Part shown: one piece after another, positions 32,605 through 41,896 of the stretch
Numbering within the stretch: the first letter of the stretch is position 1
How the letters are laid out: each line of letters starts with the position of its first letter
Origin: Bacillota bacterium
GTDB taxonomy: Bacteria; Bacillota; Clostridia; Oscillospirales; Oscillospiraceae
Length of the DNA: 53,439 nucleotides
Assembly (NCBI GenBank): GCA_029224785.1
Contig: JAQXVF010000049.1
Span: 1-53,439 of the forward strand
Direction of reading: 5' to 3'
Translations under genes and position numbers: made by a program
The notes under the pieces: model-generated
Seen by the model: only the letters and a program-made list of their open reading frames with translations
The model's database searches: none
Told to the model about the DNA's origin: nothing

Positions 32605-33207
32605 TTATACGGCGGCGGCTCCGAAATATCCTATGCCGGAACCGTCCGAAAGTGACAGAAACCGAAACTCTCTGACCTCCATCGACAGGATCCGTCGCTG
32701 ATTCCAGATGATCTCCGCCTTGGAAGGCACATTATCCCCGTTCAGCCGGATATTCAGGTGAAGCGCATCGTTTTCGTAGCTGTCGTCAACGGACAGCAGA
32801 AGCTCCTTGTCCTCCTCCCCGCAGGAGGTGATATACCCGCATCGCAGCGTATGTACCAGAACCCAGGGGGCGCTGGCAGGAGACAGCATCCCGTCCGCCA
32901 GGGGTTCGAAGCATAGCACCTCGTCATCGAACACCAGCCTGGCTCCGTCTGCATCCACCTGTCCGGTGATGCCGGAGATCAGCTCCGGAGACACCACGCA
33001 GAAGGTTACGCCCCCCTGCTTGTCCGCCTGACAGGACAGGACGAAGGTTTGGGTGCCGGTTTCGTATTCCGCCGTAATCTCCGCTTCAAACGTACAGCCG
33101 GCATCCATTTTTTGCCGAAGGGCCAGGGCTTCCTTCATGCCGTCTCTGCCGGATGCGCATCCGGACAGCATCAGCACCAGCAGGATCCCCAGCAGCAACC
33201 GTTTCAT
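32605..33207 (-). CDS. lipoprotein, related in position to YdcC/GerS-type
   Basis: 200 residues. Lipobox LSGC (Cys about residue 17) after a short signal, then a LolA/germination-lipoprotein-like beta region. In Bacillus the order acpS-(lipoprotein)-alr-mazE-mazF is known; here it comes after nnrD and before mazF. I used the ATG at 33207; an upstream GTG at 33216 is possible. Role in germination is a context guess. Confidence 0.7.
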   Translation of the reverse strand: MKRLLLGILLVLMLSGCASGRDGMKEALALRQKMDAGCTFEAEITAEYETGTQTFVLSCQADKQGGVTFCVVSPELISGITGQVDADGARLVFDDEVLCFEPLADGMLSPASAPWVLVHTLRCGYITSCGEEDKELLLSVDDSYENDALHLNIRLNGDNVPSKAEIIWNQRRILSMEVREFRFLSLSDGSGIGYFGAAAV

Positions 33208-33219
33208 AGACCTCACACC

Positions 33220-34062
33220 TTAGAAAAGTAGTCGCGGCAAAACCTCCAGCAGATCCCCCGACACCATGCCGTACTCTCCTATGGAAGCGGCACACACATC
33301 CCCGGCCTTCCCGTGAAGCCAGGCCCCCACCGCAGCGGCCTCCAGCGGTGGAAGGCCCTGTCCCAAAAGACCTGCAATCACACCGGCCAGCACATCTCCG
33401 CTGCCTCCCGAGGCCATACCGGGATTCCCTGTGGGGTTGTGATAGCATACTTGTCCGTCGGTAATGATCGTCCGGTGGCCCTTGCTCAAAAGGATGCAGG
33501 AAAGCTCCCGAGCCAGTTCTTCGACCGTCTCCGGGTTGGCTTCCCGACCGGAAAACCGCAAAAACTCCCCGGCATGTGGTGTCAGGATCGTAGGTGCCGT
33601 TCTGTCGCGCAATATATCTTTATGCGCGGCCATGAGATTTATGCCATCCGCGTCCAAAAGAACCGGCCCCCGGAAGCTTTTCAGCACAAATTCCGTCACC
33701 TGCTCCGTTCCTGTGCTGATTCCCAGGCCGCATCCCATGCAGACCACGTCCATTTTCGGAAGATACCCGGCAATCTGTTCTGCGGCGTCTGCATCCAGTT
33801 TCCCCTCCCGGTCCGGCAGTGGAAACACCACCGGCTCCGTCAGCTTCACCGCCTCAATTGCGTAGATGCTCTCCGGGACTCCGCAGTACACCAATCCTGC
33901 CCCTACCCGAAGGGCTCCCATGGCAGCCAGTGCCGCCGCGCCGGTGAATCCCCGGCTGCCGCAGAGCATCAGGATCTTCCCGTAATCCCCCTTGTGGGTA
34001 TCCGCCTTTCGGGCCGGGAAATACGATTTGATTTCCGATTCTGTCAGTGTTTTGTGGATCAC
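33220..34062 (-). CDS. nnrD: ADP-dependent NAD(P)H-hydrate dehydratase
   Basis: 280 residues. Repairs the damaged hydrated forms of NADH and NADPH. Family motifs: GDYGKILMLCGSRGFTGAAALAAMGALRVGAGLVY, a central LLDADGIN, TPHAGEF, and NPTGNPGMASGGSGDVLAGVIAGLL with the catalytic Asp. It lacks the epimerase half, so it is the stand-alone dehydratase. It uses a GTG start at 34062 with AGGAGG upstream. Confidence 0.93.
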   Translation of the reverse strand: MIHKTLTESEIKSYFPARKADTHKGDYGKILMLCGSRGFTGAAALAAMGALRVGAGLVYCGVPESIYAIEAVKLTEPVVFPLPDREGKLDADAAEQIAGYLPKMDVVCMGCGLGISTGTEQVTEFVLKSFRGPVLLDADGINLMAAHKDILRDRTAPTILTPHAGEFLRFSGREANPETVEELARELSCILLSKGHRTIITDGQVCYHNPTGNPGMASGGSGDVLAGVIAGLLGQGLPPLEAAAVGAWLHGKAGDVCAASIGEYGMVSGDLLEVLPRLLF

Positions 34063-34148
34063 GATACCCGTCGCCTCCTTTTCCTAACCATACCACAGGC
34101 AGGAGCCCCGGTCAATAGGAGAAAAACAGGAAAAATGTGAAATGATTC

Positions 34149-34177
34149 TTGCATTTTCTCCCAATCTGTGATATGAT
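34149..34177 (+). promoter_or_regulatory. sigma-A promoter for pheST
   Basis: TTGCAT (34149-34154), 17-base spacer, TATGAT (34172-34177). It starts the long T-box leader. Confidence 0.7.
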
Positions 34178-34183
34178 CCCAGT

Positions 34184-34442
34184 GTTATATGCAAATGCAT
34201 GGAATGGGCTGCCTTGTATCGTCTTCCACGGAGTCAGAGAGAGCGGGATGGTGGAATCCGCTTCCGTGTGATGCCGGGCTTTCTCCCAGGAGCTGCCGCC
34301 TGAAACAGCAGTAGGGCCGGCCGGTTGACCCCGTTACCGGTCTGCGGGCGTGTCTGCGCCCAAAAAGTGCGCCTTACGGCGAATTGCGGGTGGTACCGCG
34401 GAGGAACTCCTTCGTCCCGATCGGGATGACGGAGTGTTTTTT
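34184..34442 (+). promoter_or_regulatory. T-box leader with terminator, Phe-responsive
   Basis: This gene-free stretch holds a T-box riboswitch. The conserved GGGTGGTACCGCGG is at 34388-34401, right before a terminator (34406-34435) and a run of six T. Stem I has AGAGAG and GGTGGAA motifs. A UUC triplet at 34281-34283 followed by GGAGC is the likely Phe specifier. Uncharged tRNA-Phe would bind and stabilise the antiterminator so pheST is transcribed. Confidence 0.9.
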
Positions 34443-34472
34443 ATTTTCTGCAAGTCAGAAAGGAGAAACGAA

Positions 34473-35516
34473 ATGAAACAACAACTGGAAAACATCCGCA
34501 GCCAGGCCCTGGCTGCGCTGGAGCAGGCAAGCACCCCTGCCGCTCTGGAAGAACTGCGGGTAAAGCTGCTGGGCAAAAAGGGCGAACTGACCGCCGTTCT
34601 CAAGCAGATGGGCAAGCTCTCCGCCGAAGAGCGCCCTGTCATGGGCCAGCTTGCCAACTCCGTCCGGGCAGCCATTGAGGAAACTCTGGAAAAGAGAAAG
34701 ACCGAGATCTCCGCTGCTGTCCTGGAGGCAAAGCTGGAAAGCGAAGCCATCGATGTCACCATTCCCGGTGATGTGGTCCCTCTGGGCCATCAGCACCCCA
34801 TGAACATGGTGCTGCAGGAAGTGAAGGATATTTTCGTAGGTCTTGGATACCAGATCGTGGACGGCCCCGAGGTGGAGCTGGCGGATTACAACTTCACCCG
34901 TCTGAACATCGAGGAGGGCCACCCCTCCAGAGACCGTTCCGACACCTTCTACTTCACAGATGATGATTCCGTGCTTCTGCGTACCCAGACCAGCCCCATG
35001 CAGATCCGGGTCATGGAAAACGCCAAGCCCCCCATCTGCATTCTGGCCCCGGGACGCGTGTTCCGGAAGGACGAGGCGGATGCCACCCACTCCCCCATGT
35101 TCCATCAGATCGAGGGTCTGGTGGTGGATGAGCATATCACCATGGGTGACCTGAAGGGTGCCCTCATTACCCTGATGAAGCGCCTTTACGGAGAGGATCT
35201 GGAGGTCCGTTTCCGTCCCCATCACTTCCCCTTTACCGAGCCGAGCTGCGAGATGGATATGCAGTGCCATAAGTGCCACGGCACCGGCGAGGTAGGCGGA
35301 CAGGTGTGCTCCACCTGCCACGGTGAGGGCTGGATTGAGCTGCTTGGAGCCGGCATGGTCCATCCCAAGGTCCTGGAAGGCTGCGGCATCGATCCCGAAA
35401 AGTACTCCGGCTTTGCCTTCGGTCTGGGCCTGGAGCGTATGGCAATGGGCCGCCTGAAGATCAACGATCTGCGCCTGATCTTCGACAACGACACCCGTTT
35501 CCTGAATCAATTCTAA
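34473..35516 (+). CDS. pheS: phenylalanyl-tRNA synthetase alpha subunit
   Basis: 347 residues. Catalytic subunit of the alpha2beta2 enzyme. The N-terminal coiled-coil is followed by class II motifs: motif 2 GRVFRKDEADATHSPMFHQIEGLVVD and motif 3 GFAFGLGLERMAMG. A zinc-like CxxC-x8-CxxC stretch (CHKCHGTG ... CSTCHGEGW) interrupts the catalytic core as in many clostridial forms. AAGGAG precedes the ATG at 34473; a longer frame lies within the T-box. Confidence 0.96.
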   Translation: MKQQLENIRSQALAALEQASTPAALEELRVKLLGKKGELTAVLKQMGKLSAEERPVMGQLANSVRAAIEETLEKRKTEISAAVLEAKLESEAIDVTIPGDVVPLGHQHPMNMVLQEVKDIFVGLGYQIVDGPEVELADYNFTRLNIEEGHPSRDRSDTFYFTDDDSVLLRTQTSPMQIRVMENAKPPICILAPGRVFRKDEADATHSPMFHQIEGLVVDEHITMGDLKGALITLMKRLYGEDLEVRFRPHHFPFTEPSCEMDMQCHKCHGTGEVGGQVCSTCHGEGWIELLGAGMVHPKVLEGCGIDPEKYSGFAFGLGLERMAMGRLKINDLRLIFDNDTRFLNQF

Positions 35517-35529
35517 GGGGGGAAGATGG

Positions 35530-37917
35530 ATGAAACTCAACAGAAAATGGATCAATGAGGAGTTCGTGGATCTGTCCCACGTCTCCGACAAGGAATATGT
35601 GGAAACCCTGACCGTTTTCGGTCAGAAGGTGGAAACCTATGAGCGCATGGATGCGGAGATCCGCAATGTGGTAGTGGGCAGGGTTCTGTCTATGGTTCGC
35701 CACCCCAACTCCGACCATATGTTCATCTGCCAGGTGGACGTTGGCCGGGAGGAACCCGTGCAGATCGTCACCGGCGCCCAGAACGTTCATGAGGGAGATC
35801 TGGTGCCTGCTGCCCTGCACAACTCCTGGCTGCCCGGCGGCGTGCACATCACCAAAGGAAAGCTCAGAGGAGAAGTCTCAAACGGTATGCTCTGCTCCTT
35901 CGCGGAGCTGGGCCTGACCCAGAACGATCTGCCCGGCGTGTTCGCTGACGGCATCTGGATTCTGGATCCCGGTGAAGCCAGCGTGGGGCAGGACATCAAC
36001 ACCGTCATCGGAAATGATGACACGGTGGTGGAATTTGAGATCACCAACAACCGCCCCGACTGCTACTCCATCATCGGTCTGGCTCGGGAGTCCGCCGCAG
36101 CCTTCGGAATGCAGATGAAGCACCACGAGCCTGTCGTCCACGGCAGTGATGCCGGCAGCATCTTTGACAAGCTGGATGTGGAAGTGCCCGCTGAAGACCT
36201 GTGCAGCCGCTACACCGCCAGAATGGTGGCAAACGTGAAGATCGGCCCCTCCCCCAAGTGGCTGCGTCAGCGGCTCCGGGCCAACGGTGTGCGCCCCATC
36301 AACAACATCGTGGACATCACCAACTATGTCATGCTGGAGTACGGCCAGCCCATGCACGCCTTTGACTACCGCTACATCTCCTCCGGCAGGATTGTGGTGC
36401 GGGAGGCTGTGGAGGGCGAGTCCCTGACCACCCTGGACGGCACCGTGCGGAACCTGAAGCCGGGGATGCTGGTCATCGCCGACGGAGAGAGAGCCATCGG
36501 TCTTGCCGGTATCATGGGCGGTGAAAACTCCGAGATCCGGGATGACACCACCACCGTGGTTTTCGAGTCCGCCAACTTCAACGGCACCTCCATCCGACAG
36601 ACTGCACTGTCTCTGGGTATGCGTACCGAGGCCTCCGGCAAATTCGAAAAGAGCCTGGATCCCATGATGACCGTCCCCGCTGTCCAGAGAGCCTGCGAGC
36701 TGGTGGAACTGCTGGAGTGCGGCGATGTGATGGACGGAACCATCGACATCCTGAACCACATCCCCGAAGAAAAGACCGTTCTGCTGGAGCCGGAGAAGAT
36801 CAACGCTCTTCTGGGTACCGACATCTCCAGAGAGGAAATGGTGCGGTATCTGAACCTTCTGGAAGTGGAAGTGGACGGCGATACCGTCAAAGTCCCCTCC
36901 TTCCGACCTGACCTGAACCACATGGCGGACATTGCCGAAGAAGTGGGACGTTCCTACGGCTATAACAAGATCCCTACTACCGCTTTCAAGACCTCTACCC
37001 AGGGTGGTTACACCCCCATGATGCTGTTGGAGAACAAGGCCGGCACCGTCTGCCGGGGTCTGGGATACAGCGAGATCATCACCTACTCCTTTGTCTCCCC
37101 CGCAATCTTCGACCAGATCCGTCTGCCTCAGGACAGCGCTCTGCGCAATGCCATGAGGATCCAGAATCCGCTGGGCGAGGACACCTCCATCATGCGTACC
37201 ATTGCCCTGCCTTCCATGCTGGACATTCTGGGCAGAAACAACGCCTACCACAACCGGTCCGCCAAGCTCTATGAGCTGGCAAAAATCTATCTGCCCACGG
37301 AGGGACAGGTTCTGCCTCAGGAGCCGAAGATGCTGGTTCTGGGAACCTACGGCACAAACGAAACCTTCTTCTCCCTGAAGGGCGAGCTGGAGGCCGTGTT
37401 TAGCGCCCTGCGCGTCCGGAAAGCAACTTACACCGCTGTGAAAGACAACCCCAGCTATCATCCCGGCCGCTGTGCACGGGTCAGCGTGGACGGTGTGGAT
37501 CTGGGCTATATGGGGCAGGTGCATCCCATTGTGGCCAGGAATTACGGCATCGACGGCGAGGTGTACTGCGCTGAAATCAACTTCACCAGGCTCTTCGATC
37601 TCCGTCTGCCGGATCCCACCTTCTCCCCCCTGCCCAAGTATCCCTCCGTATCCCGGGATCTTGCACTTGTCTGCGATGAGGCCCTCACCGTGGCTCAGGT
37701 AGAGGACGTGATCCGTGCTTCCGCCGGAAAGCTGCTGAGAAACATCAAGCTCTTTGACATCTACCGCGGTGCAGGCATTTCCCCCGACAAAAAGAGCCTT
37801 GCCTTCTCCCTGGAGCTTCGCGCGGACGATCGAACCCTGACCGATGCCGACTCCGAGCAGACTGTGCAGCGGGTGCTCACCGCCCTGAAAGACAAGCTGA
37901 ACGTGGTTTTGCGGTAA
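35530..37917 (+). CDS. pheT: phenylalanyl-tRNA synthetase beta subunit
   Basis: 795 residues, full length. An N-terminal OB-fold tRNA-binding domain (MVRHPNSDHMFICQVDVG), the B3/B4 editing domain (GVRPINNIVDITNYVMLEYGQPMHAFD), the B5 domain, the inactive synthetase-like core (LNHMADIAEEVGRSYGYNKIP), and the C-terminal FDX-ACB anticodon domain (YPSVSRDLALVCDE). 13 bases after pheS, in the same operon. Confidence 0.97.
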   Translation: MKLNRKWINEEFVDLSHVSDKEYVETLTVFGQKVETYERMDAEIRNVVVGRVLSMVRHPNSDHMFICQVDVGREEPVQIVTGAQNVHEGDLVPAALHNSWLPGGVHITKGKLRGEVSNGMLCSFAELGLTQNDLPGVFADGIWILDPGEASVGQDINTVIGNDDTVVEFEITNNRPDCYSIIGLARESAAAFGMQMKHHEPVVHGSDAGSIFDKLDVEVPAEDLCSRYTARMVANVKIGPSPKWLRQRLRANGVRPINNIVDITNYVMLEYGQPMHAFDYRYISSGRIVVREAVEGESLTTLDGTVRNLKPGMLVIADGERAIGLAGIMGGENSEIRDDTTTVVFESANFNGTSIRQTALSLGMRTEASGKFEKSLDPMMTVPAVQRACELVELLECGDVMDGTIDILNHIPEEKTVLLEPEKINALLGTDISREEMVRYLNLLEVEVDGDTVKVPSFRPDLNHMADIAEEVGRSYGYNKIPTTAFKTSTQGGYTPMMLLENKAGTVCRGLGYSEIITYSFVSPAIFDQIRLPQDSALRNAMRIQNPLGEDTSIMRTIALPSMLDILGRNNAYHNRSAKLYELAKIYLPTEGQVLPQEPKMLVLGTYGTNETFFSLKGELEAVFSALRVRKATYTAVKDNPSYHPGRCARVSVDGVDLGYMGQVHPIVARNYGIDGEVYCAEINFTRLFDLRLPDPTFSPLPKYPSVSRDLALVCDEALTVAQVEDVIRASAGKLLRNIKLFDIYRGAGISPDKKSLAFSLELRADDRTLTDADSEQTVQRVLTALKDKLNVVLR

Positions 37918-37945
37918 TATTCACCAAATTTTCACGAATAAGGTC

Positions 37946-37974
37946 TTTACACCGTCCTGTTTTTCGGTTATAAT
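37946..37974 (+). promoter_or_regulatory. sigma-A promoter for ireB
   Basis: TTTACA (37946-37951), 17-base spacer, TATAAT (37969-37974), 30 bases before the ATG. Confidence 0.75.
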
Positions 37975-38004
37975 ACAGTATATTCTGAAGATGGAGGGAG
38001 TAGC

Positions 38005-38256
38005 ATGAACGAATCCACCATAAAGTTTACGGTACCTGCGGAAGACAAGGATCATATGCACAGCATTTTGCGAATGGTTTTCGACGCGCTGAATGAAAAA
38101 GGCTATAACCCCATCAATCAGATCGTCGGCTATCTTCTGACAGAGGACCCCACCTACATCACCAACTACAACGGTGCCCGGAGTCTGATCTGCAAGCTGG
38201 ACCGGGACGAATTGATGCAGGCTCTGGTGAGTCACTATCTGTTCGACCATGCCTAA
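38005..38256 (+). CDS. ireB: IreB family regulatory phosphoprotein
   Basis: 83 residues. Formerly DUF965/YrzL. IreB is phosphorylated on threonines by the PASTA kinase IreK in Enterococcus and affects cephalosporin tolerance. Matches the family: [38 protein letters not shown]. It is usually next to ruvX (yrrK); here it has its own promoter and terminator. Confidence 0.95.
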   Translation: MNESTIKFTVPAEDKDHMHSILRMVFDALNEKGYNPINQIVGYLLTEDPTYITNYNGARSLICKLDRDELMQALVSHYLFDHA

Positions 38257-38261
38257 TCCGC

Positions 38262-38293
38262 CAAGAGGCTTTTGCCACGGCAAAAGCCTCTTG
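38262..38293 (+). terminator. rho-independent terminator of ireB
   Basis: A 15-bp stem (38262-38276 with 38279-38293) with a tight AC loop, followed by TTGT. The structure is very strong. Confidence 0.75.
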
Positions 38294-38341
38294 TTGTATG
38301 GATGTTGCCGACCGTCTTTTCCCTTTTTCCCGCGTGAAACC

Positions 38342-38350
38342 TGATATGAT
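38342..38350 (+). promoter_or_regulatory. extended -10 promoter
   Basis: TGATATGAT (TG-n-TATGAT) 30 bases before the ATG at 38380; no good -35 box. Likely an extended -10 type. Confidence 0.5.
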
Positions 38351-38379
38351 CCCAATACTGTATTTAGGAGGTAAGCAAA

Positions 38380-38664
38380 ATGGCAGAAGAAATACTCATG
38401 TACAAGGGCCACCCCCTGCTCCGGAAGGGTAATCTTCTTTACTACGGCTCCATGGCAGATTCCCACATCGTCATGCTTCAAATTCTGGAGTCGAAAAAAG
38501 TCAACGATATCGACGTAGCCACCAAAGTCTCCGTTCAGCTCCAACTGACGAATCCCAACACCAGAGGCCGTGACCGTATCCTCAAAAAGGGCGAAAAACC
38601 CGGTCTGTACACCGCCCTGGACTTTGGCTGCATCTGGCTGGAGCGTGCCCTTGCCGGAAAATAA
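38380..38664 (+). CDS. 94-residue protein of unknown function
   Basis: 94 residues, soluble. Begins MAEEILMYKGHPLLRKGN; the pattern resembles short hypothetical proteins seen in Oscillospiraceae, but I cannot name it. TTAGGAGGT is a very good ribosome site, and a terminator follows. Confidence 0.75.
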   Translation: MAEEILMYKGHPLLRKGNLLYYGSMADSHIVMLQILESKKVNDIDVATKVSVQLQLTNPNTRGRDRILKKGEKPGLYTALDFGCIWLERALAGK

Positions 38665-38675
38665 AGAACGCATTT

Positions 38676-38712
38676 ATCCCCCGCAGGATTTCCAGAGAAT
38701 CCTGCGGGGGAT
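38676..38712. terminator. bidirectional terminator between convergent genes
   Basis: A 15-bp stem (38676-38690 with 38698-38712, loop of 7). It is followed by TGCTTTAT on the right and, in leftward reading, by AAATGCG and later TTCTTTATTTT. It ends both the 94-residue gene and the barstar-like gene. Confidence 0.75.
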
Positions 38713-38716
38713 TGCT

Positions 38717-39016
38717 TTATATGTTGGTTATCTCCAGGGAGAAACTCCCGGATTCTTCTTCCGCATCCCGGAATACATCACACAGCCGGTCCACATATCG
38801 GGTAAACGCCTCCGACTGGCCCCAAAGAATCCCCGTATAGGTTTTCTTCCGAACGATGGTAATCTTCCGGGTGTTCAGGGGCTGCCCGGTGAGAATGTCG
38901 TATACCGCATCCAGGTTGCAGCCATACCATTCCTCCCATGCCAGCTTGACGGACATCTCCCGATAGAGATCAAATGCATTGGCTGCCGAAGCAAAATCCA
39001 GAACTGTCTTATCCAT
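38717..39016 (-). CDS. barstar-family protein
   Basis: 99 residues. The barstar fold of RNase inhibitors: WEEWYGCNLDAVYDILTG in the middle and an acidic C-terminal half (CDVFRDAEEES). Barstar neutralises barnase, but no barnase-like RNase is seen in this window. It starts two bases after the stop of the ABC permease, so it is co-transcribed with the exporter. This may be an orphan inhibitor or immunity gene. Confidence 0.85.
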   Translation of the reverse strand: MDKTVLDFASAANAFDLYREMSVKLAWEEWYGCNLDAVYDILTGQPLNTRKITIVRKKTYTGILWGQSEAFTRYVDRLCDVFRDAEEESGSFSLEITNI

Positions 39017-39017
39017 C

Positions 39018-40265
39018 TTACTCTCTCCGTAGCGCCTCGATGGGGTTCAGTTTGGATGCCTTCATGGCGGGGATCATACCAAAGATCACGCCGATGGCCA
39101 TGGAGAACACCACCGCCACCATTCCTGCCGTTACACTGATGGCAACGGGTGTGCCCATCACATGGGAGATGATCTGCGCCATACCCACGCCGGTCAGAAC
39201 GCCGATCAGACCGCCCAGACTGGTCAGCACCGCTGCCTCCGTCAGAAACTGCCAGGCAATCCGGCGGCGCTTGGCGCCGATGGCTTTTTTCAGACCGATC
39301 TCCCTCGTCCGTTCCGTCACAGAAACCAGCATGATGTTCATGACGCCGATGCCGCCAACCAGAAGAGAAATGCTGGCGATCCAGATCAGCTGCTGATTGG
39401 TGGACGCGGACATTTCCTGAAGCTGCTTCGCCTGTTCCAGCAGATCCTGACTGCGGTATGCAAACTCGGAGTTGGAAACGTTGTGATCCGTCAGATAGGT
39501 TGCTACATTGTTGCCCGCTGTGGTCATTTCATCGGTCGAATTGGAGCGAACCGCCACACACTGTGGCTCGTCAAAGCGATAGACGACAGGCCAGGAGGAA
39601 ATGGGCATGAAGATATTTCCGCCGGTTCCTCCGGAATACATATAGTAATCCTCGACGGAGTTTATGGTAGGCGTAAACTGCTTGACCCGATCCACGACAC
39701 CTACCACTACAAAAGGCTCGCTCTTGATCTCGATGGTCTTGTTGATGGGATCCTCCCCGTTAAACAGGGACTCCGCCGCGTTGCTGTCCAGGATCACCAC
39801 TTTCCGGAAGGAGGAAAAGTCCTCCGTCAGGAAGTTTCGGCCGGCAGTAATGGCATAGCCGCCCACGGAAAAATAGTGGTCGTCAATGCCCATCACCGCA
39901 CTGTTGTAGGCCGTATTGCCATAGAAAACACCCTCTGCCCAGTTGCGGATGACGTATAATGAGGTCTCTTTGACGCCGTCCAGCTTGTCCAGCTCTTTTC
40001 GGGTCTCCTCGTCGATCACTTTCACCCCATCCGGAGCAGAAGAATACTGCATATCATAGGGATAGTCGTGGTTATAAAGCTGGACCTGGACCATATCCGT
40101 ACCTGCGCCGATCAGATTGGACTTGATCTGTTCGTTGGTGCCCTTGATGGTGGAGACGATGGTAATAATGGCTGCAATGCCGATGATAATTCCCAGCATG
40201 GTCAGGAAAGAACGCATTTTATGATTCCAGATTCCCTGAAACGCCAGTCTGATATTCTCAAGCAT
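39018..40265 (-). CDS. ABC transporter permease, MacB/FtsX type
   Basis: 415 residues. One N-terminal membrane span (KMRSFLTMLGIIIGIAAIITIVS), a large extracytoplasmic MacB core (about residues 45-275), and three C-terminal spans with the FtsX motif (SLLVGGIGVMNIMLVSVTERTREIGLKKAIGAKRR). The ATG at 40265 follows GGAGGAGAG; the GTG 21 bases earlier was rejected. It is the permease of the exporter below. Confidence 0.92.
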   Translation of the reverse strand: MLENIRLAFQGIWNHKMRSFLTMLGIIIGIAAIITIVSTIKGTNEQIKSNLIGAGTDMVQVQLYNHDYPYDMQYSSAPDGVKVIDEETRKELDKLDGVKETSLYVIRNWAEGVFYGNTAYNSAVMGIDDHYFSVGGYAITAGRNFLTEDFSSFRKVVILDSNAAESLFNGEDPINKTIEIKSEPFVVVGVVDRVKQFTPTINSVEDYYMYSGGTGGNIFMPISSWPVVYRFDEPQCVAVRSNSTDEMTTAGNNVATYLTDHNVSNSEFAYRSQDLLEQAKQLQEMSASTNQQLIWIASISLLVGGIGVMNIMLVSVTERTREIGLKKAIGAKRRRIAWQFLTEAAVLTSLGGLIGVLTGVGMAQIISHVMGTPVAISVTAGMVAVVFSMAIGVIFGMIPAMKASKLNPIEALRRE

Positions 40266-40282
40266 ATGGTTCTCTCCTCCTT

Positions 40283-41896
40283 TCACCGGTACAATTCGTC
40301 AACGGACGCTTCTCTGGTAGATGCGCCGTCCTCCACATTCTTGCCATAGGGGAAGGCAATGAATTCATCGGAGGAAAGTCCGCCCAGGATCTGCACATAC
40401 GAATCCCAGATCGTTTTTCCCGTTACGACAAAGCGCTTGTCCAGTTTTCCGTTTTCCCCCCGGACGAACACGTATTTCTGGCCGTTCTCCGAACGGAGGA
40501 ACATCTTCTCCAGATAGAAGCCGTCCACCGCCTCTTCCACAGGCTGGTAGGATACCTCTGCATAGTTTCCTTCCCGGAGCTGAGCCGTGTCATCCACGAA
40601 CACCGTAAACGGGTAGTAGCTGACATTGGTGTTTCCGCCGCCCCAGGAATTGGAATCGGTGGTGGGATAGGGAGAAATCTCCGTAACGGTACCCTCGTAA
40701 AAGCCTCCGGTACTCCAGTCGGACACGTTGACTGTCTGTCCCACCCGAACCGTGTTCATTTCCAGCTCGCTGAGGGACACATGGATATAGTATCCGCCTC
40801 CGCCGGAAACCTGCAGCAAAGGCATTCCCATAGCCAGGGCCGCATCCGGCTCCAGCACGGATCGCACCACGCCGTCCAGCTTGGCGGTGATGATGCCGTT
40901 GTTCACTTCCTCCTGCATCTGCTTGAGCTGGACCTCCTCGGCCTTAAGCTGGATCTCCAAGTCTGCCACCTGGTGCTCCTTTTCGGAGCGCATTTTGGCA
41001 ATCTCCGAAGCCGTGTAGGGGGATCCATACTCTTCATAGTAAGGCTCCTGCGGGATGTTCTCGTAGCTGAACTTCTCCGGAATCATGCCGTTGTAGGGAC
41101 GGAAACGCAGTTCTCCCTTCACATTATCCACCATCATTCCGAAGTAGCCCAGGATCCGGCTGTCGGTCTTGTTCTCCTCCCGGGTCACAAACATCACATA
41201 GACCTTGCGGTCCTTGGGCTCGGAAGGTTCCGTTTCTTCCCCTGCCTCCGTCTCCTCCGGAGCCGTGGTCTCTTCGCTGGGGACGGTTTCTTCCGAAGGA
41301 TCGGTTTCCTCCGAAGAATCCTCCTCCTTTGGTGCCAGGGCCCACAGGAAGTCCGATGTCAGAAGGTCTTCTTCTCCCCAAAGGAAGCAGAAGGGATCCT
41401 CCAGCGTTCCGGTCCCCCCCAGCAGCAGGGGCGTCTGCTGTGGCACCGTGTCGGAGGGCGTATACTCCGGGGTGATCAGCACACTGTAATGAGGCGTCAT
41501 GCACTTGATCTGCTCCAGCTCTTCCCTGGCCTGTTCCAGATTCAGCTTGGTTTTCTGCATCTGTGTCTCCGCCTTTTCCAGAGCGATGTCGGAAAGGGTG
41601 GTGTCAATACTCACCAGGGGATCTCCCTGCTTGACCTCCTGCCCTTCCGTCACATGGATTTCCTGCACGATCATGGTATCGGAAAGGTAGATATTCTGCA
41701 GCTTGTCCGCCGTGACCATACCATAGCTGGAGGAACTGTCCCCCCAGTAATCCGTCATGACAAAATTCTCCATGGAATACACGTTCACTGCGGACTTTTT
41801 GCTGTTTTTCACCAGCACCAGCACACCGAATACCGCGCCCACCACAATGGCCACTGCCAGAACGATCACAAGGATACGTTTCACAATCTTATTCAC
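40283..41896 (-). CDS. membrane-fusion (HlyD/MacA-type) adaptor with a long acidic loop
   Basis: 537 residues from a GTG start at 41896, which overlaps the ATPase stop by eight bases; GGGGAGG precedes it. An N-terminal membrane anchor, biotinyl-lipoyl-like region (VTEGQEVKQGDPLVSIDTTLSD), coiled-coil arms and a C-terminal barrel. Between the coiled-coil arms sits an unusual stretch (about residues 185-240) with repeated S-E-E-T/T-E type acidic units. This is the second adaptor of the operon. Confidence 0.85.
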   Translation of the reverse strand: MNKIVKRILVIVLAVAIVVGAVFGVLVLVKNSKKSAVNVYSMENFVMTDYWGDSSSSYGMVTADKLQNIYLSDTMIVQEIHVTEGQEVKQGDPLVSIDTTLSDIALEKAETQMQKTKLNLEQAREELEQIKCMTPHYSVLITPEYTPSDTVPQQTPLLLGGTGTLEDPFCFLWGEEDLLTSDFLWALAPKEEDSSEETDPSEETVPSEETTAPEETEAGEETEPSEPKDRKVYVMFVTREENKTDSRILGYFGMMVDNVKGELRFRPYNGMIPEKFSYENIPQEPYYEEYGSPYTASEIAKMRSEKEHQVADLEIQLKAEEVQLKQMQEEVNNGIITAKLDGVVRSVLEPDAALAMGMPLLQVSGGGGYYIHVSLSELEMNTVRVGQTVNVSDWSTGGFYEGTVTEISPYPTTDSNSWGGGNTNVSYYPFTVFVDDTAQLREGNYAEVSYQPVEEAVDGFYLEKMFLRSENGQKYVFVRGENGKLDKRFVVTGKTIWDSYVQILGGLSSDEFIAFPYGKNVEDGASTREASVDELYR